The notes: generated by a model not told the origin, from the letters alone. Numbered from the stretch's first letter, positions 33,573 through 47,373 are shown. The stretch: 62,653 nucleotides of DNA from Polytrichum commune (GCA_950295325.1 OX485808.1:37656527-37719179); one strand, 5' to 3'. Program-made: numbers and translations.

Positions 33573-36500
33573 TGTGATTTGTCGGAATCCTGGCTATGGC
33601 TATCTGGAGCTCAGATGTTCCTGAAAAACTGTCACTTCTGGGCACCAACCCGGATGGTGCTGTGGGTCCCTGTCAATGAGGAGCAAGCTCATAGGCAATT
33701 GAGAAAGCTTCTGATGAAATTGATAACGGAATTTGGCACCGGATCAGAGCTTCCCTCAGCAGGAGCTCTTGTGTTCTGCAAGCTCATTGGCAAAATTTGT
33801 GGCAGAATTTATGGCAGAACCACCACCGGCGTCCTTCAAGCCGCGGATGCTTTGGTCCCGCAATTGCAGCGTGAAAAGCATATGCACCTGCACAAGTAAT
33901 TGGCACGTGTCACACATAGGTCGTGAGGTAAGAATTTAGAGGATGAGATGAATTCCTCAAACAATGTCAGGAATGCACCCTGCACCTCACAGGATTACAC
34001 TAACAAGAGAGTACATACAGAATGATTTCCTGGAAGAACCTAGAGTCCTCACGGCAATAAGAAAATCATGAAACTTCAAGAACTGTGATCTACAATACCG
34101 CAATTAGTTTCAGTACACTGGAAATTCTGTACAGTTCTAAGTCTAGTAAGTGGAAGATTGGTGAATTATGAAGGATTGAGGTTCTGTTTCATAACAAATT
34201 TGGAAAGGCTCAACCAATCCGAATGCTTGAGAGAGCTTGGCATCAATGTACATCGAGATTCTGACAAGTTAACAGGCAGTCCAATTTAAAATGAAAGACG
34301 AAAATTGACAAACATGAGCTCAGAGTCCACGAAAGGGTTGAAAGATTCATGTCATTATGAAGCCACAGGATCAAAAATGCCTGCTTCAGTGTGAATCTTG
34401 TGGATTTCAGTAGTTACCAGACTCCGTATCTTCCCTGAGACAACGAAATTTCTTGAAGAAGAAGGCTCATGACATTAGACATCACAAGGCTTGGAGTACA
34501 GTGCACTTTGAAACAGTGAAGCTGGAGACATTTGCTTCCTATGAATTCCTCCAATTTGCATCACTAACCTAACTGGTATCCCTCCATCAGAAAACAGAGG
34601 AATAGGTATGGAAACTGGAGTAAGCTGTCTGGTCAAGGCAATCAGTCACGAAGTACAACAAGCGCCACTCCTAGTGAAATATAGGACAATTAGGAACTGA
34701 CGAAGTTAACCCCCAAATTTAGAGGAAGTGGACACTGACACTTCAATTCCCTGAATTTATAGACTTATTCATCTTGTTGCACACAAGTTTCGAGTTTTGA
34801 GTTCCAAGGGAGACGAATCTGTCCCGGTACAAATCGATAGGCATCAATTTTCGGTTTAGAAGCAACGGAGATACTTAAACTTCATTGTTAAAAATACAAA
34901 GAAAGACGATGAACTGAAAACATTAACGAAGAGCATGCCACATTCACACCCGGCGATATCAGAAACAAAACCAACGTAGAGACTTCGACAGCCGCACCAA
35001 TTAGAATCAGGAAGCACGAGAAATTCTGCACTGTCTCACCAGCAGCGGAAGTAGAGCTTCACAAAGACGCTACTACAATGTCGGTACTGTATAGAAGTGA
35101 AAAAAGATGAAACAAATCAAGACAATGCACTGGAACATAAGAGACGGATTAACATTTGATACAGATAGCTTCAGAGCAGAAACCAACTTGATTTGACAGC
35201 TCCACAAAAAGCAAAAACATCTAATGTTGTGACAAACAAGAAGCAAACTGTAAAGACTGAGAAACATGAATGACGTGCAACATTCATATAGACACCTCAC
35301 CAGAAAGAGGATAAAACCAACATTGAGGTCCAACTTCATTTGACAGGGCTACAGGGGATTTAGAGAAGCAAGTGTAGAACCCTGGCTAATTACTCACCAG
35401 TGACCAGAGGCGTCAGAACGCTTAACAAGACAAGATCATCGTTTTCACCAACCTAGAGGAAAGCTTACAAAAAGCTCGCATAAACCTCGTTAGAAGCGTT
35501 AAGAGTGCAGTACGCTAGATCAGCCGCCTTGAGCAAATGCACACTCTGCAAAGGGTCACTTTCCAGGTCTGTGAATCAGCGATAGTGTCAAGAGACTTCA
35601 CTGGGGCGTCTGTTCAAGGCATTAGTACCCACGTCGACATCGCTTCAACCACGTGACTAATTTGCGTCTGGAAGATTTCGCCATGGCTACTAAGTAAGTG
35701 ACAAATGAGGGTCTAGCTCAACACAATCCTCACAATAGGTGTGCCCACAGGGCCTAGGGCTCACAGGTGCAAGGAATTTTAATCACCTTCGGTGTAACTT
35801 GTGTCCGAAGCAATCAACTTCGAGTACAGCTTGAAGCATTCATATTCCCTCCGTGCATCAAGTTCTGGTTGCCAAGCTCAATGCAGTGCCAGCACCTTCC
35901 TCCAGATCTTTTGTTAATTACTATCCGAGACTGTTATTAAATCGCTCTAAAACACCACATTGTGCAGTCTGTGCCTCTGCGGCCGACACCTTCCCCTCTT
36001 CCTTTCTGCATTTCTTTGAAACCTCGTCGATAAGGCCAGGAAGCTGCACCCCTCGAATTACGTACAGGGGAAGAGTACGTAGATTCATCAGCCTAGCTAG
36101 ACCTAGCACTCTCGTAAGCTCCAAAGACGACGACAATTATGTTACAATGAACACCAATACCACATTGTGGGTAGAAGCCTCGGCGCGATTCTAATTGGGG
36201 ACTACAAAGCACAGCTGAGACCACTAGAAATCACCACAAACGTATTGCAAAACATCAATGTGGTCGACCTATTCGAGGAGATGGAGAGGAGATCCACAAA
36301 GGAATCACCGAGTGCAACCTCACGGGAACCTCACAGCTCAACCAAGCTTCAGAGGATCAGAGCCAAAACAGATCAACTACAGATTACAACACCAAAAGAA
36401 GACAGATCCCACCCCACTCACAAAACACTCACAACCAGCTGAATGATCCACCCAAACTTGCACAGGTGCATCAATTGCACCACAACCACGAACTTCACGA

Positions 36501-37000
36501 TTACACACACTCGGTCTGCATCCATCACCAACTGCCAAAATTGTACCACATTGAGCAGAACATGTATCCCATCCAGCCCACACGCTAGAGGCAGTGGGCC
36601 TGTCACCAACAAATTAGCAGAGCAGTAGTTCACCAAACCACACGAGGATCTCCGTTCGCATCACGGCATTTTCACAGGGTGCTCAGAGTCACATACCACG
36701 ACTAACTTCATCAACATACAGCGCCAATTCAGCTGCAGCTTAGTTTCTACTTCTCTTTCTTCTTCTCCTTGCCACCGAAGATTAACGGTTGGCCTAAAGC
36801 TCGCGGTTGTTTTGGTGGTTGTGAAGAAGGTGTAGAAGCTCCGAGTAGGAAGCCACAATTGTGCACAACAGTAGGATTGGAGGCGTTAGGATTGGAGGCG
36901 CGCGCGGATTGGTGAGGTGAGGTGAGGTGGGTGGTGTCGGAATCCTCCTGGGGAAGACAACGGCTCTACAAAAGACCGTTCGCCATGTCCACCATCGCCG
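33573..37000 (-). other. Upstream region or long leader of the LRR gene
   Basis: About 3.4 kb of single-copy-looking, moderately GC DNA with no repeat features. It could hold a long, spliced 5' leader and the promoter. Several acceptor-like sites occur, for example ...CCATAGCCAG|GATTCC 20 bases before the ATG. A minus-strand 55-codon frame from the ATG at 36088 (MNLRTLPLYVIRGVQLPGLI..., end at 35921) could be an upstream ORF or small protein, unrecognised. The 113-codon plus-strand frame over it (35853-36194) has no domain. CA-rich plus-strand sequence at 36420-36560 and GAGGT repeats near 36910-36930 look like 5' leader or promoter sequence. Confidence 0.35.
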
Positions 37001-37085
37001 GCTACCCTGCTACCTGCAGCTGGTGTTGCAGATGGAGAGCCGAAAGAGAGAGACAAAAAAGAAGAGACGTGGTGGGACCCGCACG

Positions 37086-37577
37086 GGTATAGGGGTTAAC
37101 TCCGTCTGGTTGTCCAATTCCGCCGCTCCTTTATGAGGGCCCTCCCACGTAGGTGCGTTGGTCCAGGGAAGGACCGCCGAGCTATTTTCCTACATATTTC
37201 TAAGCATGCCGATGAGTGGTTTTGTCAGTTTACGCGGTAATAGGGTGCCATTTATGACTCCTTTTGCTAGGTACAAGTTTACTATGTAGGGTCCAGAGTT
37301 TTCTTTCACTTTAGTGGGGGGTTGAAAGGGGTATAGGGAGAATGGGTGCCCAATTCCCTCGCTCCTTTACGGGGCCCTTCACTTAGGTACTTTGGCCCCA
37401 GGCAAGGAAGGGGCAAGGACCTCCATTTTCTATATATTTTTATGCATACATGATACATGACACAATGGTTTTGTCAGGTGGCATGGAATTAGGGTGCCAT
37501 TGACGGTTCTTTTGGCTTGGTACATATTACGCTTTAGGTGCAGAGTTGTCCTCCACTTTTTTTGGGGGGGGGGGGGG
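37086..37577 (+). repeat. Tandem duplication, 244-bp unit, near the LRR promoter
   Basis: Unit one starts at 37086 and unit two at 37330. Shared landmarks in the same order: GTATAGGG, CCAATTCC.CGCTCCTTTA, CACTTAGGTAC.TTGG-like, GGTTTTGTCAG, TAGGGTGCCATT and TTTCACTTT.. followed by a G run. Unit two ends in a run of 14 G (37564-37577). A decayed third copy may lie at 37715-37870 (GGACCCTTTCACATGCTTGGTCCC). It is upstream of the minus-strand LRR gene. Confidence 0.75.
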
Positions 37578-37869
37578 TTGGGTAGTTGTTGGCATTAGTT
37601 GATTTGATGTTTTGTTTCTTAGCCAAAAAAATCCAAAAATACCAAAAGAAAACATGGGAGGTCACCACTTCATGGGTGTATGTTGAGAGGATGTGTGTCT
37701 TGCATGTGGTTCCAATTCTAACTTATTGGTACTAACTCCTTAATAGGACCCTTTCACATGCTTGGTCCCAGCCAAGGCCCAATACCTCAATTTTATGAAC
37801 ATTTTTATAATTGACTAGTACATTCAACAATTTGTCGGTCTTTTATTTATTCCTACATAGCACAATAAT

Positions 37870-40800
37870 AAGTTTCCTAGTAATACGGCTCCTTGCTTGT
37901 GGATACAAAATTCACGCCATACAAGTATTAAAGGGGCCAATAATAACTCACCTCTCACAGGTTTGTGATTGTTACATCCCAATTTCATTTCACTTGACTA
38001 ATTGAGGCTCTCTTATGTCTCTCTAAATTCAAATATGATAGTGTAAAATACACCCCAACAATTATATATAGAGAAAGAGATCCGAGCTATAAGGGGTTCC
38101 CAACATTTTCATCTTCATTATACTTGAGTGGCACAGTGGTCCATGACCTCACCGATGCCCTAAGCAATATTCCCCATCATGAATCTCAGGCAGCATCAGA
38201 ATTGGGGACTTTGTGTAGCTCAAGAGTGATTAGTTTCAATGGATTCACCACCGATGTGAGCTTCAAATACCTTAATAATCAAGTCTATTCGCCAGTCAAT
38301 CGGCAAGGGAATAAGGGTTTCCTTGATGCCTCTCACACTACTATTACTAATACGCTTAAGCCTACACCCTCACCAAGTTCCGAGGAACCGACTTTGCACG
38401 GAAATAGGGGTAAGTCCTTCAGGACTCCCTCATGCTACACACCCCGTCCAGTATAGTAAACCCCCAGCCGATGTGACGTTTTGTTTCATGTGCAGAATCA
38501 TTAAACCACCAACCTGGCACGGTGAAAGGGACTCCCACACCTCACCCTTCCAACTTGGCCCCAATCCCGGGCCCTACTCACTCCTCCTATTATCATTTCA
38601 CCCGGGGCCCTTTTTCCGTTAAACCTGCAGTAGAATAACAGGAGTATAATATCATTGGGACACTTATCAGCAGAAGAGTAAGCCTGCGGGGCGGCTGGCT
38701 GCCAGGGGGTGAGGGGGTGGGAGCTGGTAATAATCAAGTACTTGTTGGAGGGGTGACATTACTAGGGCGCAATAATCACCCGGCCGGAGTACTGGCCCAT
38801 TGCCCACTAGCTAGCTGGCCTTAAGTGTTGGGGCCGGCTTGCCCTTTTAACCCCTACACCCCCCCTAGATAGAGAGCCCTCCTCTGACCTGAATGACCCG
38901 ACACACTAGTCGCCCAATTGGCCCTGTCACCTGCCCAGTTGTCCCCCTTGGCCCAACTCCTCCGGGTGCAGATGGGACCATCTACGCCGTCCGATCGTCG
39001 CCGGGATCTGACAGCCCCCGCGGGATGGAGTCTAGGCCCCACGAGGAGAGCCTCTCTGGGCCGTTGGATCGCGCCACCTCATCTGACGGTCGCGTGAGAG
39101 GCGTGATGCTGGGCCGTCGATCTGATATCTGACGGTTGTAGGGTGACATGGAGATATTGGCTTTGGGGAGGGCTCAAGACCGTCCTTTGGCATGCTGACA
39201 GCTGGGGTAAGAATTTGGCACATTGGTCGTGGAAAAAGAATCGTTAAAATATCGAGTTAACATCCCGATGAGCCGTAAAACCGCCCATCACGGCCTCCAC
39301 CACTTAACCTAATTTGTGCATTAACTTAGGTTGGCAACATGTTTATGCTAGAACCTTAATATATCTTGCAGACTGCCAAATGCAGCTTGCTTGCTTTCTT
39401 TTTTAACCTGCGCCGTTTTGCTAATTACTATATGGGAGGGTTGTTAGTTGTGGAGTCATCATATTACCTACCTCATATGATGTCCACCGATCTTCACGAT
39501 AGACGATACGCAGTGTGAATGAGGTAAAGCTTTGTAACACCCGCCATCGGGGGGGGTGAGAGGGAACTATTGCATACAAGCTTATCTCTCAATCATCTAA
39601 CATCAAAGCCTTGAATAGTATGCAATCTGTAGGTTTTTTTTCTAAGTTGATTTGACACCAAAATTAGTTTTCTAGACCCATAATTAAGTCTGGACCAAGT
39701 CATTTGAGATGAATTGGCCACAAATTTATAGAGGGCCGTGTTTTGATGTTGGATGGATGAGAGGTACCCTCGTATGTGAATCGCAATTATTCTCTTTCGT
39801 CTCATGCTGTAGGATGGAAATGTAGAGGAATATTGTATAGTATGATTGTATTTTATTTATAGGTTAATAGAGTATACATAACTTCAAATTTTGGACAAAG
39901 AGTTCAATCTTGTCTAGTGGAACCCAATTGGAATGACTAAGCAACGAAACTGGGTGGGGCAAGGGTTGAAGCCCCAAAGAAGGTGTCATGAAATATGTCA
40001 TGATCATGACATGGACCCATAGTTTCTTTTCACATCTTGGGAGTGAAAAGTTTGATATTTGTCCATTTCAAACATCGTGTGCATTGCAAACCTATGTCAA
40101 AAAAAAAAAGTGTCAATAATTCAATCCAGTCGTTAACTTGAGACTTTAGGGTTGTAGGTTTTGAACGGTTGACAATCAAATTAAAGTCCAATCTAGTATT
40201 TATTTTCCGAAGTTGCAATTGACAAGTCACAAATAAATAATTGAGATGAACAAGAGATTTCATTTCCCAACACCTACCATCAGGGTCCGATATGAATTTG
40301 TCTCTACATGTTTACTAGCTCATACTAGAATAATCTCTCTAGATGAATTAGCCCGGGCCCTTTGACCATGATATAAGTGTTAATTTGGATTCATAAAAAT
40401 AACAATTCCCGTACTCTACATATGAACCAGCGTTTCATTATCCCATAATGATAAGTCTTGTGAAACACGTCCCCCTATTCCACTCCATAAAATTGAACTT
40501 GTAGCAATGTGAGAATTATTGTGGTCAGCACTAAATCCAACACAGTACTCATTGAACAGCGTAGAATATGTGTTACATGCTTTCTGAGGTGCCAGATAGG
40601 ATTTTTGGTGGGGTGCCAGCCATTCTCTGGGAAACATCTGGCACTTCCTTCTGTCATCCATCGTGCATGTAGGCATCATGGCTGAGTACAGGGGAAAAGG
40701 GAGGCAATTTAATGTTTTGGTGGGCAACTCCAGCCATCAAAACAGGCCATCATCTGCCAGGTTGTCATGCATGGGCCGAGGGAACAAAGTGGAGTCGTTC

Positions 40801-41200
40801 TTAATGTTCGATGCTGGAAAGTTCGAATATAATCCTTTTGGCCTTCGATCGTGCACGGTGTATATTGCATGGGCCTTCAATGTCCATTCAAGACATGGTG
40901 TTATGCCAAACAAGTTTTCTTCTTAATTTAAGTTCCAACAATGAAGTGGTCCAGTGGAGTTAGTTGGTTAGGTACTAGGGTTAAGTTAACTGTCAAAGAA
41001 TTTGTTACCGCCGAATTTAACCGCAAGGCTTTACGAAGGCTCTTATGAACGTGGCTCGGAAGGCCATCTCCATGAAGCTCTAAATACTCAATTAAGTAGC
41101 CTTTAGTTGCAAAGGGTCTGCCAAAGTTTTGATGAGGATATTAAGGGTTCGTTGTTATGTAGGCCGCTCGCTCACCAGATTCTAGTAGAAGTGTAGATGC
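37870..41200. other. Spacer, weak frames only
   Basis: No gene is supported. A plus-strand frame at 38124-38456 (110 codons, start MSGTVVHDLTDALSNIPHHE) has no known domain. 38700-39200 is GC-rich with GCCGTTGGATC/CTGACGGT-type words. Near 40580-40637 GTGCCAGAT and ATCTGGCAC could pair as a short stem. Poly-T and poly-A runs occur near 39630 and 40098. Confidence 0.35.
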
Positions 41201-41202
41201 CA

Positions 41203-41262
41203 CCTGGTGGAATCTACATTTTCACGAGAATTTAGTGGACGAAGCGGCCTACATGGAAACTA
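41203..41262 (+). repeat. Retroelement scrap shared with 22203-22262
   Basis: Same phrases as at 22203 (GGTGGAATCTACAT ... CCTACATGGAAACTAACCC), here directly left of a small TIR element. Confidence 0.35.
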
Positions 41263-41301
41263 ACCCTAGGGTAGATGTGTCTCAAGTGGACACTTTTTTG
41301 A

Positions 41302-41648
41302 GGGCTACTTCACCCATGAAACAAGGTTATGACCATGTAATTGTGAGGGTCCTTGATTTTCATCCAAAGGTTGTATCACTAACATGGTCTGTCGAATTTG
41401 TGTTAGGCCTATCTCTTGGAGGTGGGCCTAACTCAAATTCCAATCGACCATACAACAATATGTATAGTCTGTCATGTAAGAATGCATGTAGATTTTTCAT
41501 CCATGATAAAAATAAATAAATAAAATAAAAAGGATTCATCTTCTAATGTGAAGTGAACTTGGATGGTCTCTGCCTTTTAGACCAATGAGGCAATGAATCT
41601 TTAGATTGCAATGGACATGTGCTTTCAATCTCACATGTGAAGTGGCCC
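41302..41648. mobile_element. PIF/Harbinger-like MITE, GGGCCACTTC family
   Basis: A 347-base element. Left end GGGCTACTTCACCCATG, right end (complement) GGGCCACTTCACATGTG. The flanking triplets are TGA and TCA, a degraded TNA duplication. The interior shares GTTAGGCCTATCTCTTGGAGG-type sequence with the large palindromic element at 53302. Confidence 0.6.
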
Positions 41649-42370
41649 TCATGTTGAAGCCTTCTTGTGGGAGATCTTCAACACTCATATTTTTTTTCAA
41701 TACTTGCAAATGTTTGTGGAGGAGATAGCAAAAATCCAATATCAATTCGGGGTTTGCACAAATCTAAATTTATGAATTTCTAGATATAAAATAAGTTTTA
41801 ATCTATAAGTTGCTCATGTAGTCTCCCCCAATGGACGATTGCCTAGGACTCATATGTTGCTAGGGAATCGTTTACAATTTGAACGATAATTTTTTGAAAT
41901 TGATCTGGTAGCCCATAATAACTTTGAATGACCCTAAAACACCAAAGAGTGCTCTCTATTTCAATTTTGGGTGAAAACATTTGGATGCAAACTAAAGAGC
42001 TCGCTTTATTGCAATGTATACAAACTTTTTTTTAAAATGAAAAAAAATATGTAAATTGATGTCCAATTTTATTAAAGTTATTCCACATGAGTGTGCATTC
42101 ACAACCTTGAGACTAAGCAATATAGTAAAGTTCATTATGTAAGGTAAATAATTGTAACTACATATTGTAGGGCCCCCTTTTACCACGGTCCATTTCCAAA
42201 GGCACACTTTTTGCAAGCAATGTGATTGAGGAGACCACAACCCCACTCAAAATATAATAAAGAAGGGAGGTGGTGGTGGGGTTGTTGGTGAATCCGTTGT
42301 CTCGCCATTTCAAAAGCAATCGGTTGTAGACAGTGGCATGTTGACCAAATAGTTCAAGATGGTCTGGGAC
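41649..42370. other. AT-rich spacer
   Basis: No gene or bounded element seen; poly-A runs near 42030-42050. Confidence 0.4.
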
Positions 42371-42597
42371 CAGTGTCCGGGGAGATTTTTATGCATAATC
42401 AGTCGAGATTCTAGTGTTTCCAAGTCCAACCGATTACAAGCTGACATCTTTTGGTTTTTCTTTATTAAATTTGACATACATTTACTAAATTAATCTAAAA
42501 TGATCGATATTTTTTCTGAGGTCGTGAATTTCAACCGGTTATTTTTCAAACTCAATTGGTTCATCTGTAACCAACAGAAAGTTATCCCCGTTCATTG
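42371..42597 (+). mobile_element. AACCGGTT-rich hAT-like MITE, copy 1
   Basis: Left end CAGTGTCCGGGGAG, right end (complement) CAATGAACGGGGATAAC. It contains CCAACCG, TTCAACCGGTTATTTTTCAAACTCAA and GTTCATCTGTAAC, shared with three other copies. The flanks share only CTGGG. Confidence 0.7.
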
Positions 42598-42840
42598 CCT
42601 GGGTGCAACATGCTGGGGTGGTATGGGTCCATACTAGTAGACGTACATTAGGTCCCAGTTCTTAAGGTTTGATATACTACTACATGGTGATAAGCGCCAA
42701 GGAGTTGGGACTTTGTCAACAGTTGGAAAATTCAAAGGCACAGACCCAGCCCAACGTGAAGGCATTAAAAGTTTAGTTAGAATAAACTAATTAAGCTCTT
42801 CATCTTAAAGTATCAACGTGTAAATTTTTCATACATATGA

Positions 42841-43224
42841 GGGTTGGTTCACACTATGCCCAAGTCGAGAGGAGAAGCGTCACTTTTCTGGACCAAACTA
42901 TGTCGAGAGGAGAAGCCTTTGGGCTGAAAAAGTGTATTAAAATAATCCACTGTCAGATTTTGAATATTTTAATGAAAAAAAAATTCGGCCTCTCAACGGA
43001 AGTTTGGGTCGAACATTTTGGTCGACCCAAACTTTGCTCGAGAGGCCGAACTCTTGGCGCCATAACTTCCTAAAAGTGCTGCCACCTAGGCTCTTTTGGA
43101 GGCGACGTCCTTTGGACTTCGGCCTCTAGTGTGAAGGCCGAGAGGACGGACTTTGGACATTTCTGCATTTTCATTGGTCCAAACGCTTCTCCTCTCAAAG
43201 TTTGGCCATAGTGTGAACCGGCCT
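42841..43224. mobile_element. PIF/Harbinger-like MITE with inner hairpin
   Basis: A 384-base element. Ends GGGTTGGTTCACACTATG and (complement) AGGCCGGTTCACACTATG; TGA directly on both sides (42838-42840 and 43225-43227). An inner hairpin at 42984-43050 has arms of about 29 bases (TTCGGCCTCTC...TTTGGGTCGA) and a 9-base loop. AGTCGAGAGGAGAAGC is repeated near the left end and complemented near the right. Confidence 0.75.
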
Positions 43225-43227
43225 TGA

Positions 43228-45010
43228 GAATTGAAGTTGTCTATTGCCTTCAAAAGCTCGATTCCAAAACTTCATCAATTGTCAATGTTTCATGAAGTGT
43301 TCACATGTAAGGATATATACTGTGACAATTCTACCACTCGGAGAACATTGAGTGTGATTTCCATTCACTTTTTGGTAATTATGCCCTTTATGACTGTGGC
43401 CATGCTCATATCAAGCTATTCATTGAAGTAATGAGATGTGTGTTTATGAAATTTTTTGTCAAGTAATTGCTTCTAAACACGATATGGGATGATCAAAATA
43501 TTTATCCGATTTGTAAACATATGGTTGTGATCCTAAGATGCTATGTGCATTATGGATTCTCTATTGTGATATTTCTCATAAAACCTTTCAAAGTAAACTC
43601 TTATTGCACAATCTTAGAATGTGCAATATCCCCTCATCCTCATTCTAAGGTTAGACGTTGATGGACTCACCCTCCATGCATTTCAAAATATCCTTCACAA
43701 TTGAACCCAAAAGCAACCACTTCACAAATCCACTAGTTCTTAAAATATATCCATCTTATTCTTGCTTTTTATGATTCTACAACTCATGTCAACAATAAAA
43801 ACAACATCATCAATTCGACACCTTGTTGAAAAATAAACACTTATTGCAATGACAAAATGCCAACAATTATATGACATTGCAACCACTTCAAAACCATGAG
43901 GACAGAGAACAAAAAAAAGATTAAATTTTCTTCTTATAACCATGCCTAAGAAGTTAAATAAGAGTGAAATTTAGGAATCCAAGTTGCTAGGTAGATAAGG
44001 CAAGGCTTGAGACTTTGCAACATGTATAAATCTTGGGCTTGGCAACTAAGACTTTGCCCTTTGCACGATGACACCCCAAGTCTCATTAAATGCGTCTTTG
44101 GTTTTCCCGGTTCTTATTCGCTTCAACGGCCCCATGAAGTTAGAACTTCCACCTTAATAGAGTGGACTATGGATTTTGGGACATATATAGTGCAAAGTCG
44201 CCCTTAGATTGCACCCACTTTGGACCCCATGAACCTCCCATCGATGGTCACAGAGATGGGTAAATCTACGTGGTACGTACATGTCAATGAAGGATTAGGA
44301 CTCCGTATTGTCCTCCATGTGGAGACTTTTTTCACGTCGCACTTATCGAAAGCAACGAATCATTATGACTAAGATTCAACAACCACGAAATAACAAGCAC
44401 AAAGAAAGGATTCAAGTCCCGACCTACCATCGCACCAACATGTCACCGTCACCAACTCTAGGCTTCATCAACAAACGGAGACCGACGTCAATGCGGCCAC
44501 ACTTGTAGGAGGACATCGTACAATGTTACCCGCTCTAGCAAGCTACGCTCCGTCCTCCCCCCCCCCCCGCCCCCTTCCCGGGCAATGCTCCGAAGTTTCA
44601 CTTCGATGGACCATCGAAATCCACCTCCGTGAAATCGGGCGGATTGGTTAGGGCATTAATTGTGGAATTTGAACGTCCGATCGAGGGTTGTCCTCGTGGA
44701 GTGAATGATGGTGTTTATGCATGTGCGTCAACCAAACTTGAGAGACACTTCTCATGTGGAATTTGTGGATGATATGGCCATCATCTTTGTCCTCTTCCCA
44801 CATGGGAAGCAAACAAAATTGCAATAATTGCACAACGGAATGTAATATAAGCCTAGTATGACATAATCAAGTGTAAACTAATCGCCACTAGTGGTATAGA
44901 CCTTGTAGACCCTAAACGTGAATCGAAAGGCTACACTACACGTTTGTATTTAGTGAGCTTGCTGCGAAATTTGGTTTGCCTGCTTAATATTGTATACTTA
45001 CACTAAACAT
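43228..45010. other. Spacer, nothing recognised
   Basis: No gene is supported. A poly-C run is at about 44558-44570. The frame at 44308-44508 is basic and short and shows no domain. Confidence 0.4.
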
Positions 45011-45242
45011 CAATGTTCGGGGAGATTTTTGGGCATAGTTGGTCAAGGTCCTAGTGTTTTTCAAGACTGACCGGTTACATGTTGTGTTTTTTTTGGTTTT
45101 TCTTTAATAATGTGAGAGGTATATTCCATGGATTTTTCTAAATTGAACGGTAATTTTTTTCTAAAGTTTTGAACTTCAACCAGTTGTTTTTCAAACTCAA
45201 CCAGTTCATTTGTAACTAGCGGTCGGTTTTCCACGTTCATTG
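45011..45242 (+). mobile_element. AACCGGTT-rich hAT-like MITE, copy 2
   Basis: A 232-base element. Left end CAATGTTCGGGGAG, right end (complement) CAATGAACGTGGAAAAC. Flanks CTAAACAT (45003-45010) and TTAAACAT (45243-45250) match at 7 of 8 positions: an 8-base duplication, the basis for placing the family in hAT. Confidence 0.8.
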
Positions 45243-47373
45243 TTAAACATATGATCCAGTGTGGTCCACACTATTCATCATTGACACAATTGAATTGTCT
45301 TGCACTCACTAAGCCACAACTTGATGGTGCTATATGACGTGCCATTGAACATTGCTTTAATTAGTATGCAACATCCAATTAAATGCCACACTAAATTGGG
45401 TCTTGAGTGTAGTGACCAAAGGGCAGGCATGGTGGGGATGGGGTATAATTATTGTATAGATTTTATTTTTATTTTTATTCTATGTATATTTTAGGAATAT
45501 ATTTTCATATGCTTTTTGGAGACCTTAGTTACTTAGAAAAGTTTAGTTTTTCTACCAACAATAAACAACACCCTATCTTTGGACTCACTTTTGTGTCTAA
45601 TACCAGTGCCAATGTGCTCCTCCCCCCAAGGCTTTGACCACCATTTTCTCTCATTAGTTGAAAATTGTCAGTAGTCTCACTTCGCTTCACGCAAAGTCAC
45701 CAAAAATAAGGTTGACCATGTCAGAGAATGAACGCAAAATTGACATGAAATCCTACATGTCTAGAAATGAATAAGGTTTGAAGGTCACCAAATTTTATGG
45801 CAAGACCACCCAAGTAGGTTGTCCCAACAAAAATTAAGGATGATTGTCAAGAAAATTAATTGGAAAGAACCTTAGGGTTTTCTTTTTAATATTATGTCAT
45901 AGTGATCATTCAGAGTGGTGGCTACTTTTTCTTGATAATGAAAACGGTCAGAATTTGATTAGCCGTTTAGATTGGATTATGTCCTCCTTTAAAAGTACTT
46001 CATATTTTTTCTTACAAGATATGCATGTGTTGGTGCATTTCCTAGATGCATCTAAGACAATAAGGGGACAATAGTGATAGCAATGAACACTCAAGGAAAA
46101 AATTCAGTGACGTAGTGGTACCTACGAAACCCTTTGGGGTAAATCAATTCCCCTCGCAAAGAAAATCGACCTTTGATATAGAAGCAAGTCGGCAACATTG
46201 TCTTATGTGTGTGGGGGAGGGGCGCATTGGGGCCTTCAAATGGCCCCAATGGAATAATAGCAAAATGTCAAGATGGTGAGATTGGGATTTTGCTAAAACC
46301 ATGGCATGTGAGAATTCATGATCTCACTTGAAGCACGTAGCCATCTCCAAAACTTGTCTAGATTAAAACATTTGTAGTCTTTGGATCACATTTGATTTCA
46401 CGATCTTGTCCAAAATTTGAAATCTCAAACCAAGAGTTTCAATCTTGGGCAACATTGAAAATTTGCATGTAACAAGATCATTGTTCCTTTTGTTTTCTCT
46501 ATCATTTGTGCTAGCATATCATAATATATACACATGTGGGTTGTAAATTTCTAAACTTGGACTTTGTTTGTGGTTTTTATTGGCAAACTTGTGTGTTAAG
46601 TTGAGGGTGGGGTGATTCAAGTGCTACGATATTTGCCCAAATAAAACATGAAGTTGTGAACCTTTATCTTTCAAACATTGCAAGATCACTCAGATAACCT
46701 TGAAAAAGATCCATTAGACCAAAATTGAAGGTGATGTAGGCAAAAGATAACGTTCCAATTACAATTTGTGACCAACTTACCCTGTAAAAAAATTGAAGTG
46801 AGGCTTTGCTAGTTAGATTCATCACCTCCAATACATGTGAGAATGCTTTTTAGGAAAGTTAAGCTTGATGGCCTTACCTAAGTGTATTGGGGAGTTTCCA
46901 CCACAAAATGACCTCTTGGGTTTTTGTGGGTTGTAATGAAAATGTTTAAGAACACTTACTTGCAAACTTGGGAGGGTGTTTCTTTTGAGATATGACATCT
47001 CATGTACCCCCCTTAAAACCCTTTGTTTGTTATCTTTGCGATGGTTTAAGGTGCCGCGTTCTAGCGCCTTGAGGATTTGGGCCTCTTTATGGCAATCTTG
47101 CATTCAAGAGAATCCGACAAAAGGTTGCCCCTACGTCACTATATGTATTATGGATTGTCTCGATAGAAAAATGAGGGTGACCATCCACCTCACATCATAT
47201 CCTGTGACCATGAGAAATTTGAAATTTGATGTGAGTTTCTTTTCTACCTGGCTCTAGATCAAGAACCGTGACCACGAGAAAACCTAAATCATTTTTTTCT
47301 TATCTTTCACGGCCATTGGTCATTAGTGTAAGAAGACCGCCCTTACGCTTGTATGCAACACTTTCTCTTGGTC
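45243..47373. other. AT-rich spacer
   Basis: No gene, RNA or bounded element recognised. Short frames on both strands near 46820-47257 overlap each other and have no domain. Confidence 0.4.

Noticed and set aside
40578-40640. GTGCCAGAT/ATCTGGCAC stem as a microRNA precursor
   Set aside because: The stem is only about 9 base pairs with a loop of nearly 40 bases; far too weak.
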